DNA of 64,000 bases, from contig CP053166.1 in the NCBI GenBank assembly GCA_014607495.2, positions 11,798,455-11,862,454 on the forward strand. Direction: 5' to 3'. The translations under genes were made by a program, and so were the position numbers. This stretch comes from Carposina sasakii (lineage: Eukaryota > Arthropoda > Insecta > Lepidoptera > Carposinidae). The first letter of the stretch is position 1. Each line of letters starts with the position of its first letter. Shown one piece after another: positions 53,807 to 64,000 of the stretch. The notes below the pieces were generated by a model. That model ran no database searches, was not told the DNA's origin, and was given only the letters and a program-made list of their open reading frames with translations.

Positions 53807-54749
53807 GTGAGTCTTTCATTACATAATTTTGTGTTTTTGCGTTGTTGAAAAGATGGCCTAACCTAACCTCCAAATTGATCTTTGATATGACGGTTATAGT
53901 TACAATTTTGTGCAATATTTTTTAAACTTTGTATTCTTTGTTAGCATACTGAGATAAATATGGTTTAGTATATCGACGCTATCCTAATTCTCGGGATGTT
54001 TAGAGGTACATCAAATTAAAAAAATCCCTTATCACCTTCATTGTAGTGTTAGCGTAGTAAAGAGGAGGACTTTATACAGCAGCGGTTGCTGGAGGCTGTT
54101 TAGATGTAACCTTCATTGTCCGTCAACAGCCAAACCAAACATCCTACTCAAGTCGCACGGCAAAAACTGAAACTTTCCCATATTAAAGTTTAGCCTTTAA
54201 AGAAAATTTATCCTTTGATAGTAGTGCCACGCCTATTGCACTTGTGGAGTGGTACATCACAAAGAAAGTTATTTTCCGTTGTTATATAATAAAATTGTAT
54301 CTTTACGCAGATTTTCTCTATTCAATCCATTAATATTCAATGCCGTGTTCTGGTCATTAATCAGTGTTACTGGAGAGTAATTTGTCTTCCGTTACTTGTG
54401 TTTTTCCACATTCAGTAACTATTAGATCTGTGATACGTCACTTATTAACGACTGACGGACTAACGGTCATTTTCAATACTAGAGATTAAAAAGAATTTCG
54501 GATACTGGATTCAAAATTTCAAAAGTATGATAAATCTAAGAAATGTTAAAAATCTCTCAAGATCGGTTATTGAAAGTGGCTGTAAATCATCTGTTATACT
54601 ATAAATGTGTGTACATACCGGGTATTATTTTGTGTGCCCCATCACTTGTTCCCGCCACTGCAACTCTTGTAAGCTAGGATTAACAGAGGCAACCAGAAAA
54701 ATGCGAACCAGATGGGACTTTTTCTATGAGCAAAAACCATTGTAGCTAT
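53807..54749 (+). other. Noncoding stretch after the exon
   Basis: Begins with the donor GTGAGTCTTTC. CCTAACCTAACCT at 53859 is another short CCTAA (TTAGG-type) tract. No exon is recognised. Confidence 0.45.
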
Positions 54750-54930
54750 CTTGCCGTGCCTTGGGGGAGGCCTACGTGCATCAGTAGACTGCAATATGCT
54801 GATGTGAATGTGTTGGGACTAAGGCTGCCTTTCACAACCAGAGATGTGCTATGGATGCATTTGATAAAATATGTTGGCATTATGGACCAATGTATATGAC
54901 ATATCATCCATAGCAACGTAGCATATATAG
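54750..54930 (+). repeat. RPT-1 3' end joined to another repeat
   Basis: GGGGGAGGCCTACGTGCATC AGTAGACTGCAATATGCTG is the RPT-1 end. Then CTGCCTTTCACAACCAGAGA, TGTGCTATGGATGC and CCATAGCAACGTAGCATA recur in inverted form at 59735-59800. The minus-strand open frame at 54746-55039 is incidental. Confidence 0.6.
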
Positions 54931-55404
54931 GCAAAATTAAGGCTATTAAAGTTGTCGTTTTGAGTTTGTTAGTAAGCATTACGTGTAATGGCGACCAATA
55001 GTTGATTAATCGAGGGATATCAAGAATCCAAATGACCAAAACTTGGATTTATGCCAGGCGATAATGAAGCAATAGGTTGATAACCTGATCAGGTGATACA
55101 GCTATTTAAAGGGCACAGCTACCTATATGATAAAATGTGGGTCTAGTGTTTTGTAGAGTTACTCATTTAATATTCCTAGGTATAGCTTTCGGTTGATGTG
55201 CCACTATGTCTGTTTGAAGAATGAGCTCCTCATTCTGTGTCCGACGCATCGGTTGATAGAAAAACCTCTGCTGGGGAATAAAATCTCCGAGCAGTTAGAT
55301 AATTGTTTTTATAAGTTTGTTGTGTACCTTTCATGCACGTTACGCTGCAAACCTAAGCACTGATGAACTGAACATGCTTTCTCACACAAAATAGGGGAAT
55401 TGCT
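54931..55404. other. Noncoding stretch
   Basis: Nothing recognised. Confidence 0.5.
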
Positions 55405-55535
55405 CTTCGATATTCTTTATTCTTTATCGCACATACACAAAAAGAAATATGGCATACAACATTAAAGAAGAGATGCATGTACAATGGCAAGCTTATCTCT
55501 ACCAGAGATCTCTTCCAGCAAGCCAAGCAAGTAAA
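55405..55535 (-). repeat. RPT-7 copy, reverse
   Basis: TTCTTTATCGCACATACACA to GGCAAGCTTATCTCTACCAG and AGATCTCTTCCAGCAAGCC. It retains more of the upstream part than the 43366 copy. Confidence 0.8.
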
Positions 55536-55604
55536 GAGAAATTGTTAACAACAGGGTAACATGTGCAATTAAACAGAAACTACAAAAACATTCTACTCGA
55601 GAAA

Positions 55605-56384
55605 CTAAAGGGCAAATATATATTGCGTTAAGCCGTGTACGAAGTTTAGGAACAGATTTATATAATTTTTATATAAAATAGGCCACATGACAAAAGAGAA
55701 AAGGACTAGGCTTCGAAAAGTCTGACAATATGATGATTAAAATGAGGAGAGAACTAACGGAGAATGACAGCATATAGCGTTACTCGTGTACTTGCTTATA
55801 ATGGACAGGCATCTCTTAGTGATTTTTTAGCAATCTCTCCTTTGACCGCACCACCGAAGCTGCCCATTAAAGGCCTATGGCCTTAATTGGCTCTTCGCAC
55901 TTCGGTACGCGGTTGGACAATCGGAGGCACTAATCGATCCAGAGTGCTAACCGTGTGGCAGGGTACACACTTATTTAAGTATATTCATTTGGGGTCCAAT
56001 AGTAGTACTCTTTTTTCATTCATCCCTCCGTATCTCGTTACATGTCTACCTCTTCCTCTATAACCATCTTACTTCGCCACGCTTAACGCGATGAGCCTAA
56101 GTCCATTAACGTACCATAGGGGGATTTGTTACAAAAGTTCCACTACATATCAGACCCTCGTTATGTGTAGACCAAATTCTCTATAAAAATCTACGGCTCT
56201 GCCTTTATATTTGATATCCCTAATTCCTTGATTCCATCATAGAGTTATGTTTTTATGTTGATGCTCTAAAAGTTAAAAACCCTGTGCCTCAATATTCGAA
56301 TTGCCCTCGATGATCCCATCATATCCTGTATGGTGAATTGGGACCAACTGGAAGTACACCATGGGCAGACAGTTCAGGTAACAC

Positions 56385-56449
<65 letters not shown>

Positions 56450-56480
56450 ATACAGCCGCTTTTTGAAGTCGTGGACAGGG
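55605..56480. repeat. RPT-9, second copy with many small deletions
   Basis: Follows 22640-23540 landmark by landmark: TATTGCGTTAAGCCGTGTAC, GCCACATGACAAAAG, ACCTCTTCCTCTATAACCAT, TTCTCTATAAAAATCTA, CATCATATCCTG, AGGTAACACACAT. Many short blocks are missing, often at intervals of 10-20 bases, while substitutions are few. An unrelated segment (55790-55960, including CATTAAAGGCCTATGGCCTT) is present only here. See the finding on possible sequence-quality problems. Confidence 0.75.
56389..56448 (+). repeat. Poly(A) run of 60
   Basis: Sixty consecutive A between ACACACAT and CATACAG. The matching position in the reference copy (23491-23498) has eight A. Three ORFs across this run (poly-Lys or poly-Phe) are artefacts. 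Confidence 0.97.
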
Positions 56481-56582
56481 TGACAGCTTTTTCTTATGCC
56501 AACAGTGGACAATCTCTAACGTGTGGTGTAAATTGCTTAACCGAATACCCAAAAACTACGTTATTAGCCCTGTTTTTCTGAT

Positions 56583-56750
56583 TCGGGGCGTTTTACTAGA
56601 ATACATCAGCTGAATCTCCTTCCACGTCGTAAGAGTCGACTAAGGAATTTAGGAGCGTTCTCTCAGCTAGCAACTTGTCACTTATGACTTAGATCTGGAC
56701 CCTGATTTTTCAGTTCTGTCTGGCTACCGCATTTTTGGAATCACAGTCGC
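56583..56750 (-). repeat. RPT-2 copy, reverse
   Basis: TTTACTAGAATACATCAGCT, CACGTCGTAAGAGTCGACTA and CTGTCTGGCTACCGCATTTT. Confidence 0.7.
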
Positions 56751-57345
56751 CTCTATGTTTGTGAAGAAACGAAAGTAGGTCTACATAGGGCTAATGAAGG
56801 TGAAATATATTCAATACATTTTACACTTATCAGTTCTGTGTACTTTATCGATGAAAATGCTCACTCTAAGACGGGGTTTAAGTAAGCATTGACTCAAAAT
56901 AATATATGTAGATGCTTATCAGCCGCAACCTTCGTCCGCAACTTTCGTCCTTTAGCTATGAACACGGAGTTTTCAAGGACTCGGATGATTATTGGCTGAT
57001 GAAGACTTAAAACAATAATTTGTAATCTTTTATTTATTAGGTCCGTATTTATTTATTAGTTCTATAATCAATGCAGGCTTCTATGAAGATTACTTGATCA
57101 TATCATATAGGTACTAAGGAAACTCTGATTAACGTTTAAATTTTTATAATGTTTAGATGACATTAAATCCATGATTATAAATATAGGGTCAAGGTCATAT
57201 AATTACTTCCTGAGATCAACCAATGTACTTAGCAGTAATCGCCGTAGTCTAGGCGTCTGTCCGTGACACGGAATCTCGCGAAAACAATTTGCAAAGTGCT
57301 ATTTTTATAGCGCTCGTCGTCGCGTCATACTAGCGAGTTGACAAG
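56751..57345. other. Noncoding stretch
   Basis: Direct repeats AACCTTCGTCC / AACTTTCGTCC lie at about 56926 and 56940. Nothing else is recognised. Confidence 0.45.
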
Positions 57346-57349
57346 TTGG

Positions 57350-57610
57350 TGCGACGGTTACACGGCCCGATTTCTGTTGTATCTAGATCGATAGAAAACC
57401 TACCTATATCGCTATGGACGTTCGTTGTCGTAAGACTCACACCAATATCGGTTGGACTTCATCACATGACTTGGCGATTGCGCTGGAATGAAAACTTCCT
57501 ATTGAGCAAACGTTTCGATGTCGAACCTCTATCGATTGGATCGAGAAATAAAGTTAGTTTGTCTATGCATCCAGAACTCGAAGATTTGGCGATTAATCGC
57601 CTCGTTTTCC
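57350..57610 (+). repeat. RPT-10 copy, longest
   Basis: GGACGTTCGTTGTCGTAAGA, GGACTTCATCACATGACTTG and TATTGAGCAAACGTTTCGAT correspond to the 17555 copy. The 90-codon frame here (GLHHMTWRLRWNENF and so on) has a less biased composition than the flanks; whether it reflects ancestral coding in the repeat is unclear. Confidence 0.55.
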
Positions 57611-58895
57611 AATTTTGAAAGCGATGAATTTAAGGTGACAAGTTGTTCTTCAACAGCTCAATTTTAGTCACTGCCGTATGGGATCTGAATAATTACAGCA
57701 TACTCTACTTTGGCGTTGCAGCGGAAATCGATCCATGTAAACCCTGAATTAACTAGTGTGTCAGGTTTCAAAAGTAGCTGTAAGAAACAACTGAAATATT
57801 TATCGAGACTACAAAACGAAATGTCTGTACATATCTATCTATCTCGTATGATATCCAGGCAACTTGCAAATAGAAAACTGGCAGCGTTTAAACCTAGTTT
57901 TCTCGCTTTTAATTGCCTACTTAGCATATCGCGGAATGCATTGCGAGATTTAGCAGCGCGAATTTTTATTTGCGGTTTATATTCGCTACAGAAAATGTGA
58001 GAAAATTAAAATATGAAATGAGAATATATTCGGCTCAGTGTTAACATTCTAATGTTTATTTACTTTGGGTTTGAAGGAGCCATAATCAAAGCGTTAATTA
58101 TTCAAAATTACCGTTACGTTTATTTCTTCCATGAATACCTAATTGTAGGGACTATGTTCTGAGTTCAGTCACATTAGCTACACGCGCCGTATTATTTATT
58201 ATGTTCCTTTAAATTGCCCATACGTTTATTGGCATCATGCCAGTTGCTATATTATTACCAGATATTCGACCACGTGAGGACTGAGGCTCGTGACTCCAAA
58301 TTTTTCAAGCTGATAGTTTTCTGTTTTCTTGTGTTGCTGGTTGCAATGCAATTTTCCATTTGCCATTCTGTGTCCTTCTTATCTTCACGAGGACACGTGC
58401 TGATATTTCACAAATCACGCAAATAATTAGTATTTAATCGGTTCCTTTCCTTTCGATTTGCAAAGTTTTTCTGTAAATTTCTTATCCGGAAACTGTAAGA
58501 AAATATTACAATTTGTAAAACGTTTACAGATTTGCGTGAGTTTTATTTAATTTTGTATGCTGTCCTTATTTGCTTAGAAATTCTAAGACTATATTGAAAT
58601 CCCTAGGCAGATAGTTTCGCTGGTCTCCGATTTGAGCGTGCCAGTTATGAAATAAACTCGTTATGTTATTCTATTTTCGTGATGAGTTTATGGCGCTGTT
58701 ATTCTATCTGGATATCCGATATCGATAAAACTTGGAAAAACAGTTAAGATTACCTAACAACTGTAGTTTAATATTTGCATTGTACCTACATTGGTTCATG
58801 AATAGAAAATGACATCCTTAAATGCTACTTGAATAAGTGCGATGCAATCTATGAATTGAACTGTTACGCGGATTAATATTTAACATATTAATAGA
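57611..58895. other. Noncoding stretch with weak open frames
   Basis: A 96-codon frame at 57710-58000 (SRLQNEMSVHIYLSRMISRQ) and one of 70 codons at 58214-58426 have no known motif, signal peptide or splice context. GATATCCGATATCGATA at 58711 is a small palindrome cluster. Confidence 0.4.
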
Positions 58896-59588
58896 CTAGT
58901 GGACGCCCGCGACTCCGTCCGCGTGGACTACAGAAAAACAAAATGTCGTAATTATCCGGGGTAAAACATTTTTGTAGCCTATATGTTAAGTGGGACCTGT
59001 CACAATATATTCCTGAAAACTGCATCGAAATCGGTTCAGCCGTTTCTGAGATTAGCGCGCGCTAACGCACAGACAAACAGACAAATCAACATACATACAT
59101 ACATAATAATCACGCCTCTTTCCCGGAGGGGTAGGCAGAGATCACGGATCTCCATTTGCTACGATCCTGACACACCTCTTTCGCTTCATCTACTTTGATG
59201 ATATTCTTCATGCACGCTCGTCGGTTTAGGGTACTCTTGACCTGACCTTTCTTTAGAATTTCACCAATTTGATCGGTTGAAAGTCCGGCGAGGTCTTCCC
59301 CTTCCAACCCTTCCATCCACTCTTCCGTTATACACTTTCTTTGGTGTTTTGGTTTCTGCCATACCCAACTTTCACTTCCATACATAAGAGTCGGCACCAA
59401 AACACCTCCATAAACAGCCAGACGTGCCGCCTGCGACACTTTCTGGCTACAAACCAACAAACAGACAAAAATTCAAAAAATCATTATTTTAGGTACTATT
59501 GCGTTGATAAAGGTCTTCTATAATATTTTTTCTCATCTATCTTTCATGTACAGACAGCGACCCGTTACATTTTTATTATATGTATAGA
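58896..59588 (-). mobile_element. Helitron, complete ends, carrying a nested LINE
   Basis: On the minus strand it starts TCTATACATATAATAAAAAT at 59588 and ends GGGCGTCCACTAG at 58896, between A and T. GTGGACTACAGAAAAACAAA and CATCGAAATCGGTTCAGCCG match 10799-11087. Without the insert it would be about 310 bp. Confidence 0.9.
59086..59456 (-). pseudogene. LINE fragment nested in the Helitron, 13-bp target duplication
   Basis: The minus strand encodes SQKVSQAARLAV, VLVPTLMYGSESWVWQKPKH, then jumps to EEWMEGLEGEDLAG and continues GQVKSTLNRRACMKNIIKVD and SAYPSGKEA, ending in (ATGT)n. It is the same LINE as 6325-7345 but lacks about 90 codons internally. ACAAACAGACAAA flanks at 59073-59085 and 59457-59469. 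Confidence 0.92.
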
Positions 59589-60943
59589 TTTTAGAAACAA
59601 ATTGCATGCATGAAGCGAAAGAAGAATTTGTAATTGGAATAGTTGAGGCTGTCTTTTTACTAGAGCTGCTACATCGCTACAGATGTGTGTGTAATTATTG
59701 GTCCCTGATGTTAATTAATATGATTGGTAGACATTAAATACATAGCAACGTTAGCATAGCACATCTCTAATGGAAAGGCAGTGCGAAAAATGTGCAATGG
59801 AAACCTTAGTTTATCTGTCCGGCTTGTTTATAAATAGTTGTACTGTTGTATCTAATGTTAGATGGCTAATAGTCTAGACTGGTAGAGATTATATTTCTCG
59901 TACACGTGGTAGGTAATTTGCAGGCTGGTTGACGCAAATTATAGGTTGTCATGATTTGTGATGGGGCTGTGCAGTTTGTGATTGCAAATGAAGGAATTTA
60001 ACTTTAGGTATCCATTGTAGTTGGCGACGTCCGCAATTTGATCCTCGTGACTGTATTGTACTTGGATGTTAGCTATGTATTTATTCTGATGAGTAGTTTC
60101 TGTTAGGCTAAGGTTTAAGGCTGTGTAGTCGAAATCTTGTCCTAGTGCTCGGAGACCTCAGATGGAAAAGCTTAGAGATTTTTTTAGGTAATTAGGTTCT
60201 TAGTTTCTTTGGATTAGTTTGTTGTTTACTTTTAGGTTGCACTGCTCAGTTTACTTACTGTAATAGGAAGCTCGCATGCCCTTCGCATTTCCCCCCTTTC
60301 ATGTGCCCTAGAAAGATATAGCCAAGCGGCACGAAGCCTTTCTACAGCCCGAATACAGCTAAGTTCCTAATTAAAAGGCAATGGTCAGGATTGTCGAAAA
60401 TACCGAGAGTTTCCTTTTCTTTATACCTAGTGGTCTGTCAGCAGTTCAGGTTACCATGAACTTTGAAAGCAAATCTGATTCCAGCGTGACGGCGAGAGAT
60501 ACACTGCTTATAGCGACATCTCGCTTATACAATGAAAATCATTTTATGAGTTAATTAATAGTAACATTTTTAAACTACGGTCATGCATACCTAGGCTCAG
60601 AGCCTAGAAAGATTTGATTTGATGCGTAAGATTTATTTGTCTTTCTTCATTCAGTCAGAAAGAACTTTTAAGTTACTAGATATTCGCTCATGCATAGGAT
60701 GGGTGTTATTTTATAAATCTATCCTTGAATCTTTATATTAAAGAAGACATTTTGAATCAGATTAATGGCAATTTAAAAGCTTTTTAATGAAATAGTGGAT
60801 TGTTGGAGCTCAAAATATGTAATGATTGAGGAAAATAGCAGTTCGTTAGGTTATAGATTACTACGAACTACGCACTCATTAAATGTGAATGGTGGTGGGA
60901 TTGTCCCGTCCTGTGATTCGGTGCATCCCCAGTTGTTGAATTT
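59589..60943. other. Noncoding stretch
   Basis: The inverted partner of the 54830 repeat lies at 59735-59800 (ATAGCAACGTTAGCATAGCA, GGAAAGGCAG). No gene is recognised. Confidence 0.5.
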
Positions 60944-61395
60944 TATCGATACAGCGAACATAACCATGCCGGTAACGTTACACGGCACGATAAAAATGCG
61001 AGCATGTCCATCGGTTACTATCGATAGCGCCGAGTATGACTGTATTTTGATGTTAAAAATATCGAATTTTGACATCAATTCAAGATATTATTATCGATGA
61101 ACATTGTAGTGCGCGATAAGCGTAGATAGGTTAGAGAAATCGAGAATACCTATTATATTCCTTGGTTCGATAGGTTTTCAGTTATATGCTCCAAACTTAA
61201 TATTTTTAATTTAGTGTTTTAGTTTACTCCTTTTTAGTTTACATAGGTAGGTCAAAGGTAAAATTAAATGATTAGTAATTAGTATCGATAACATTCAACA
61301 TGGCGGCTAATATCTATCGTATTTTGACAGCTAGTCGATAAATAGGTTTATCATATCGTGTTTCGCTGGACATGTTAGAGCAGTTAACATGACAT
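60944..61395 (-). mobile_element. RPT-3 copy, reverse, nearly full length
   Basis: GAATTTTATCGATACAGCGA at its left edge corresponds to an internal point of the right arm of 2803-3352, so this copy is truncated there. Its other end, GACATGTTAGAGCAG, is complete. The two copies differ at only a few positions over about 440 bases. Overlapping open frames on both strands (60795-61100) are products of the element. Confidence 0.8.
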
Positions 61396-61479
61396 CTGAT
61401 GTCGAAAAGGAAAAAAAGAATAAACGACAATTGAAAAAAGAAAAAAAAAATTTGACTCTAGAAATATTTGTTTAACTTA

Positions 61480-61640
61480 TCTCGCGCCTTATCGTATCAT
61501 AACACGGGATAAATCTTAACGTACAGAATCGTTCCATTGGTCATGTTCGCGAAATCGATGATTATGGTGGTATAGATACGATACGAAATTCTTTATCGTA
61601 TATCTACTTATCGTGGTCGTGCTAGCCCGGCTGGATAGTC
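61480..61640 (-). mobile_element. RPT-3 right-arm-like fragment
   Basis: TCGCGCCTTATCGTATCATA, TTGGTCATGTTCGCGAAATC and CTTATCGTGGTCGTGCTAGC CCGGCTG. The last part equals the outer right end of the 2803 copy (GCCGTGCTAGCCGGGCTG). It may be a second element or the rest of the previous one displaced by an insertion at 61395-61480. Confidence 0.55.
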
Positions 61641-63261
61641 AACATCCTCAAACGCGATGATAACGGCATTCGATGTAATTCACAATACGTTAATCGTTTG
61701 TTAGTATCATGTAAACTGCATGCCAATGGCCAACGAGAATGGTTAACGATCTTCGATACCCAATTCTATATACCAATGAAAATTTTTCCTCTTGTATGGA
61801 GGAACTGAAAGGCATAGGAACTAATACATAGCACTGAAAGGACTTCGAATAGGTAATACCCAAAGACCTCGAATCGCCACTATGAGAATGGAGGATGTAG
61901 ATATATACCTAGAATATAGCGTTGAATCTATCGTTGCAATTGGCGGACGCTTATATTCCTGCAATCACTGCCAATTGCCTATGTATGGGCAATTTAGTAA
62001 TATGATATGCCACATGTATATGTGTAAGTGTGAGACATAATAACGAAAACTTGCAGAGGAGAAGTAGCTCATGATTTTTAGTTAATTGATAGATAAATTA
62101 TGTATGATTTTTATTTTATTAAATAACAGCACAACAGTCCATAGTCCATACCTCTTACAGACCAAGGAACTACTACAAGTTAAAGGTACTAAATCTATCG
62201 GCCCAGCCTTGGTCAAACAAAACGAACACGTGGAGATACAATTCCTTTCACGTGCCTACTTACTTTTATCTTTCGTTCAAGCTTAAGGAGTACTTTATTT
62301 TCGAATTAATTATCTCAATATAGATATTAATTTTGGGACGTTTTCCCCATACACTCACGTTCTGTTTCCAGTTTGTCCAATCAACTGTTTTCCTCATTCC
62401 ATCCTTCTCTTTATTGCTTCCGTATGCAACGTGTATTTTTTTATTATAATATGTAAGTACTCATGTATTCGAACTAAGAGGTAAACAAACTCTCAAATTC
62501 ATTACTATTTTTTGGATATTAAGCAGAAGTAAACACAAGATCTACAATAACAAGGCATCTGTCACTGAGACGAAAAACAGTCACGTGGTTATTATAAGCT
62601 GAAGTAACAGGGCCGTGACTCGTGACGTCAACATGTGTCGAAAACCGGACCTCGAATGCTTGCATTCTTTCATATTGGATAATTTCTTTTATTCAACTGT
62701 AAAAATTGTTGTGAATTTACTTGTGTTTTGATTAAACAAGCCCTCTAAAGGTAAAATATGGAACTAACTTCATTTAAGTCAAATGTAAATTGTATTACAA
62801 ATTATAAGCAGGCCAATTATTTAATTGGAATTTTGTAAATTTAGACGGTTATCTATATATTATATACTTAATTGTGATAATAATGTATACTTAGTAAAAC
62901 TTAGATGAACTACCATTATTAGAATAAAGTAGCTTAACTTGAAATCGGGTACTCGGTATTTCCTGTTGGCGCCAACTGCCAATACTTGAGTGGGGATATA
63001 GAAGTCTGCGAGTGACCGATCTCAAGTTGAGGAGGCATATTGGTTTAGAACTGCAAAAGGTGAACTAGTCTAGCTTAATAATCGTTGTTTATATTATATT
63101 GTTGAATTGCTGGAAGTGTAATAAGAAAATCATAAATTGTTAAAGTAAAAATAAAAATATTAATTATAAAAATATAGGAGTTATTATTCATAGCTGCCGA
63201 TCCTGACTTAGAGGAAATTACACAACAAAGGTCTTTAGGTCAGGAGGCAGTTTAGGTCGTA
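61641..63261. other. Noncoding stretch
   Basis: Weak frame at 62086-62286 without motif. ATTGGCGGACGC / CACTGCCAATTGCC near 61940 are partial inverted words. Nothing else recognised. Confidence 0.5.
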
Positions 63262-63420
63262 CTCGTCAGCCTATTGAAGTCCACTGCTGGACGTAGGCCT
63301 CCCTCAGAGTACGCCACATGGCTCGATCTCCAGTTTTTGCCATCCAGTCACTATCAGCCGTCCTCTTTAATTCATCGGTCCCTTTGGCCGGATGGTGCCC
63401 TACACTACGCTACTTCTAGT
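63262..63420 (-). repeat. RPT-1 copy, reverse, variant
   Basis: GCCTATTGAAGTCCACTGCT, GACGTAGGCCTCCCTCAGAG, CGCCACATGGCTCGATCTCC. After that it continues CTATCAGCCGTCCTCTTTAA, unlike the 421 copy, so this is another subfamily sharing only the 3' end. Confidence 0.75.
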
Positions 63421-63562
63421 TTACATTAAATTTTACGCTCGTATTTTTAGTGGTAAAGTTTCCCCTGAAGGTACTTAATTGAGATAAGGGCGATGAAGAA
63501 TAATTTTAAATACCTAGTTTAGTGTGATTTAAAAAAAATAGAGTCAACGGTTAATTAATGAA

Positions 63563-63699
63563 GGGCTGATTTTTCCAAACGTCAGATAGCCTATCACAAG
63601 AATAAAGTTGATGCTGTCTCTATCATAATCAAGTTTTAAAAAAGACAACATCAACTTTACTCTTTTGATAGGCTATCTGACGTTTGGAAATATCGGCCC
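63563..63699. mobile_element. RPT-5 MITE, best copy, 137 bp
   Basis: GGGCTGATTTTTCCAAACGT CAGATAGCCTATC on the left is matched by GATAGGCTATCTGACGTTTG GAAATATCGGCCC on the right, so almost the entire element is a hairpin (arms about 55 bp with TAAAGTTGATG/CATCAACTTTA further in). GAA flanks at 63560-63562 and 63700-63702. Confidence 0.88.
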
Positions 63700-64000
63700 G
63701 AAGTAAAATAGACTCTTAATAATTCTTGGTCAAAGAGGAGGATAAGTAATGAAGACTACGCAGCTTGGTATTATTAAACAATCCCAAGCTTTTTTATATG
63801 AACAAAGGTAGTTTACAAACTCTTGTAGGCTTTCTTAGTTTTACACCTAAAATATATAATTGCATGCGTCCATTGAAACGAACCCACAAAGTCACAGATA
63901 ATACATAAACATAATCCATTGACGTTTGTAACATATTGCCACTTACCATAAGCGGAGTGGCAGACACCATTAAACGATTGAATCACAACAGTCGGACGTG
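63700..64000. other. Noncoding end of window
   Basis: No gene or repeat recognised. Confidence 0.5.

Noticed and set aside
56273..56581. Poly-Phe and poly-Lys frames
   Set aside because: Artefacts of the 60-A run.
60795..61100. 101-codon plus frame and 75-codon minus frame
   Set aside because: Both lie largely in the reverse RPT-3 MITE; the same sequence at 2803-3352 has no conserved frame.

Overview
The window looks like nuclear DNA of a lepidopteran insect (moth or butterfly). It is AT-rich. It carries Lep1-like Helitron ends (5' TC with ACTAATATTATAAA, 3' GTCCGCG/CGCGGAC hairpin and CTAG), LINE 3' ends with the CCACTGCTGGACGTAGGCCT signature, tRNA-derived SINEs, a short (TTAGG)n tract matching the insect telomere motif, and the scattered TAGGTACCTA words common in lepidopteran DNA. 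The species cannot be named from this.

Protein-coding content is very low. The only plausible host gene is on the + strand. It has a first coding exon at 47084-47115 (MSSKPANQKR, clean GTAAG donor) and a Gln/Pro/Tyr/Cys-rich exon ending at 53806 with a GTGAGT donor. The two are phase-compatible across an intron of about 6.4 kb, and the gene would continue beyond the window. A second possible transcription start, without a coding exon, is a TATA-containing segment near 31062. Other protein-like stretches are decayed LINE reverse transcriptase remnants (6325-7345, 9800-10239, 20691-21144, 36548-36775, 59086-59456) and an unidentified coding-like fragment (24626-24792) inside a foldback element.

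Layout. 1-7.4 kb: Helitrons, a long-TIR MITE and a LINE broken by a hAT MITE. 7-24 kb: many copies of one repeat family (here RPT-2), Helitron pieces, a SINE and a 16-bp minisatellite. 24.4-25.2 kb: a foldback element with about 195-bp arms, a coding-like spacer and a Helitron nested in one arm. 29.2-30 kb: a Helitron with a 127-bp tandem array. 32-34 kb: small MITEs, one packed with ATCGAT palindromes. 36-45 kb: LINE, MITE and Helitron remnants and a complete hAT MITE. 45-54 kb: the putative gene with repeats in its intron, including a larger hAT element. 55-56.5 kb: an indel-riddled second copy of the 22.6 kb repeat with a 60-A run. 58.9-59.6 kb: a Helitron with a LINE fragment nested in it. 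60.9-61.6 kb: an inverted partner of the 2.8 kb MITE. The rest is AT-rich sequence in which I recognise nothing.

The strongest evidence is of insertion history: target-site duplications, terminal inverted repeats and nesting, all readable directly. I found no prokaryotic-type system, CRISPR array or rRNA. Family names such as RPT-1 are labels local to this annotation.
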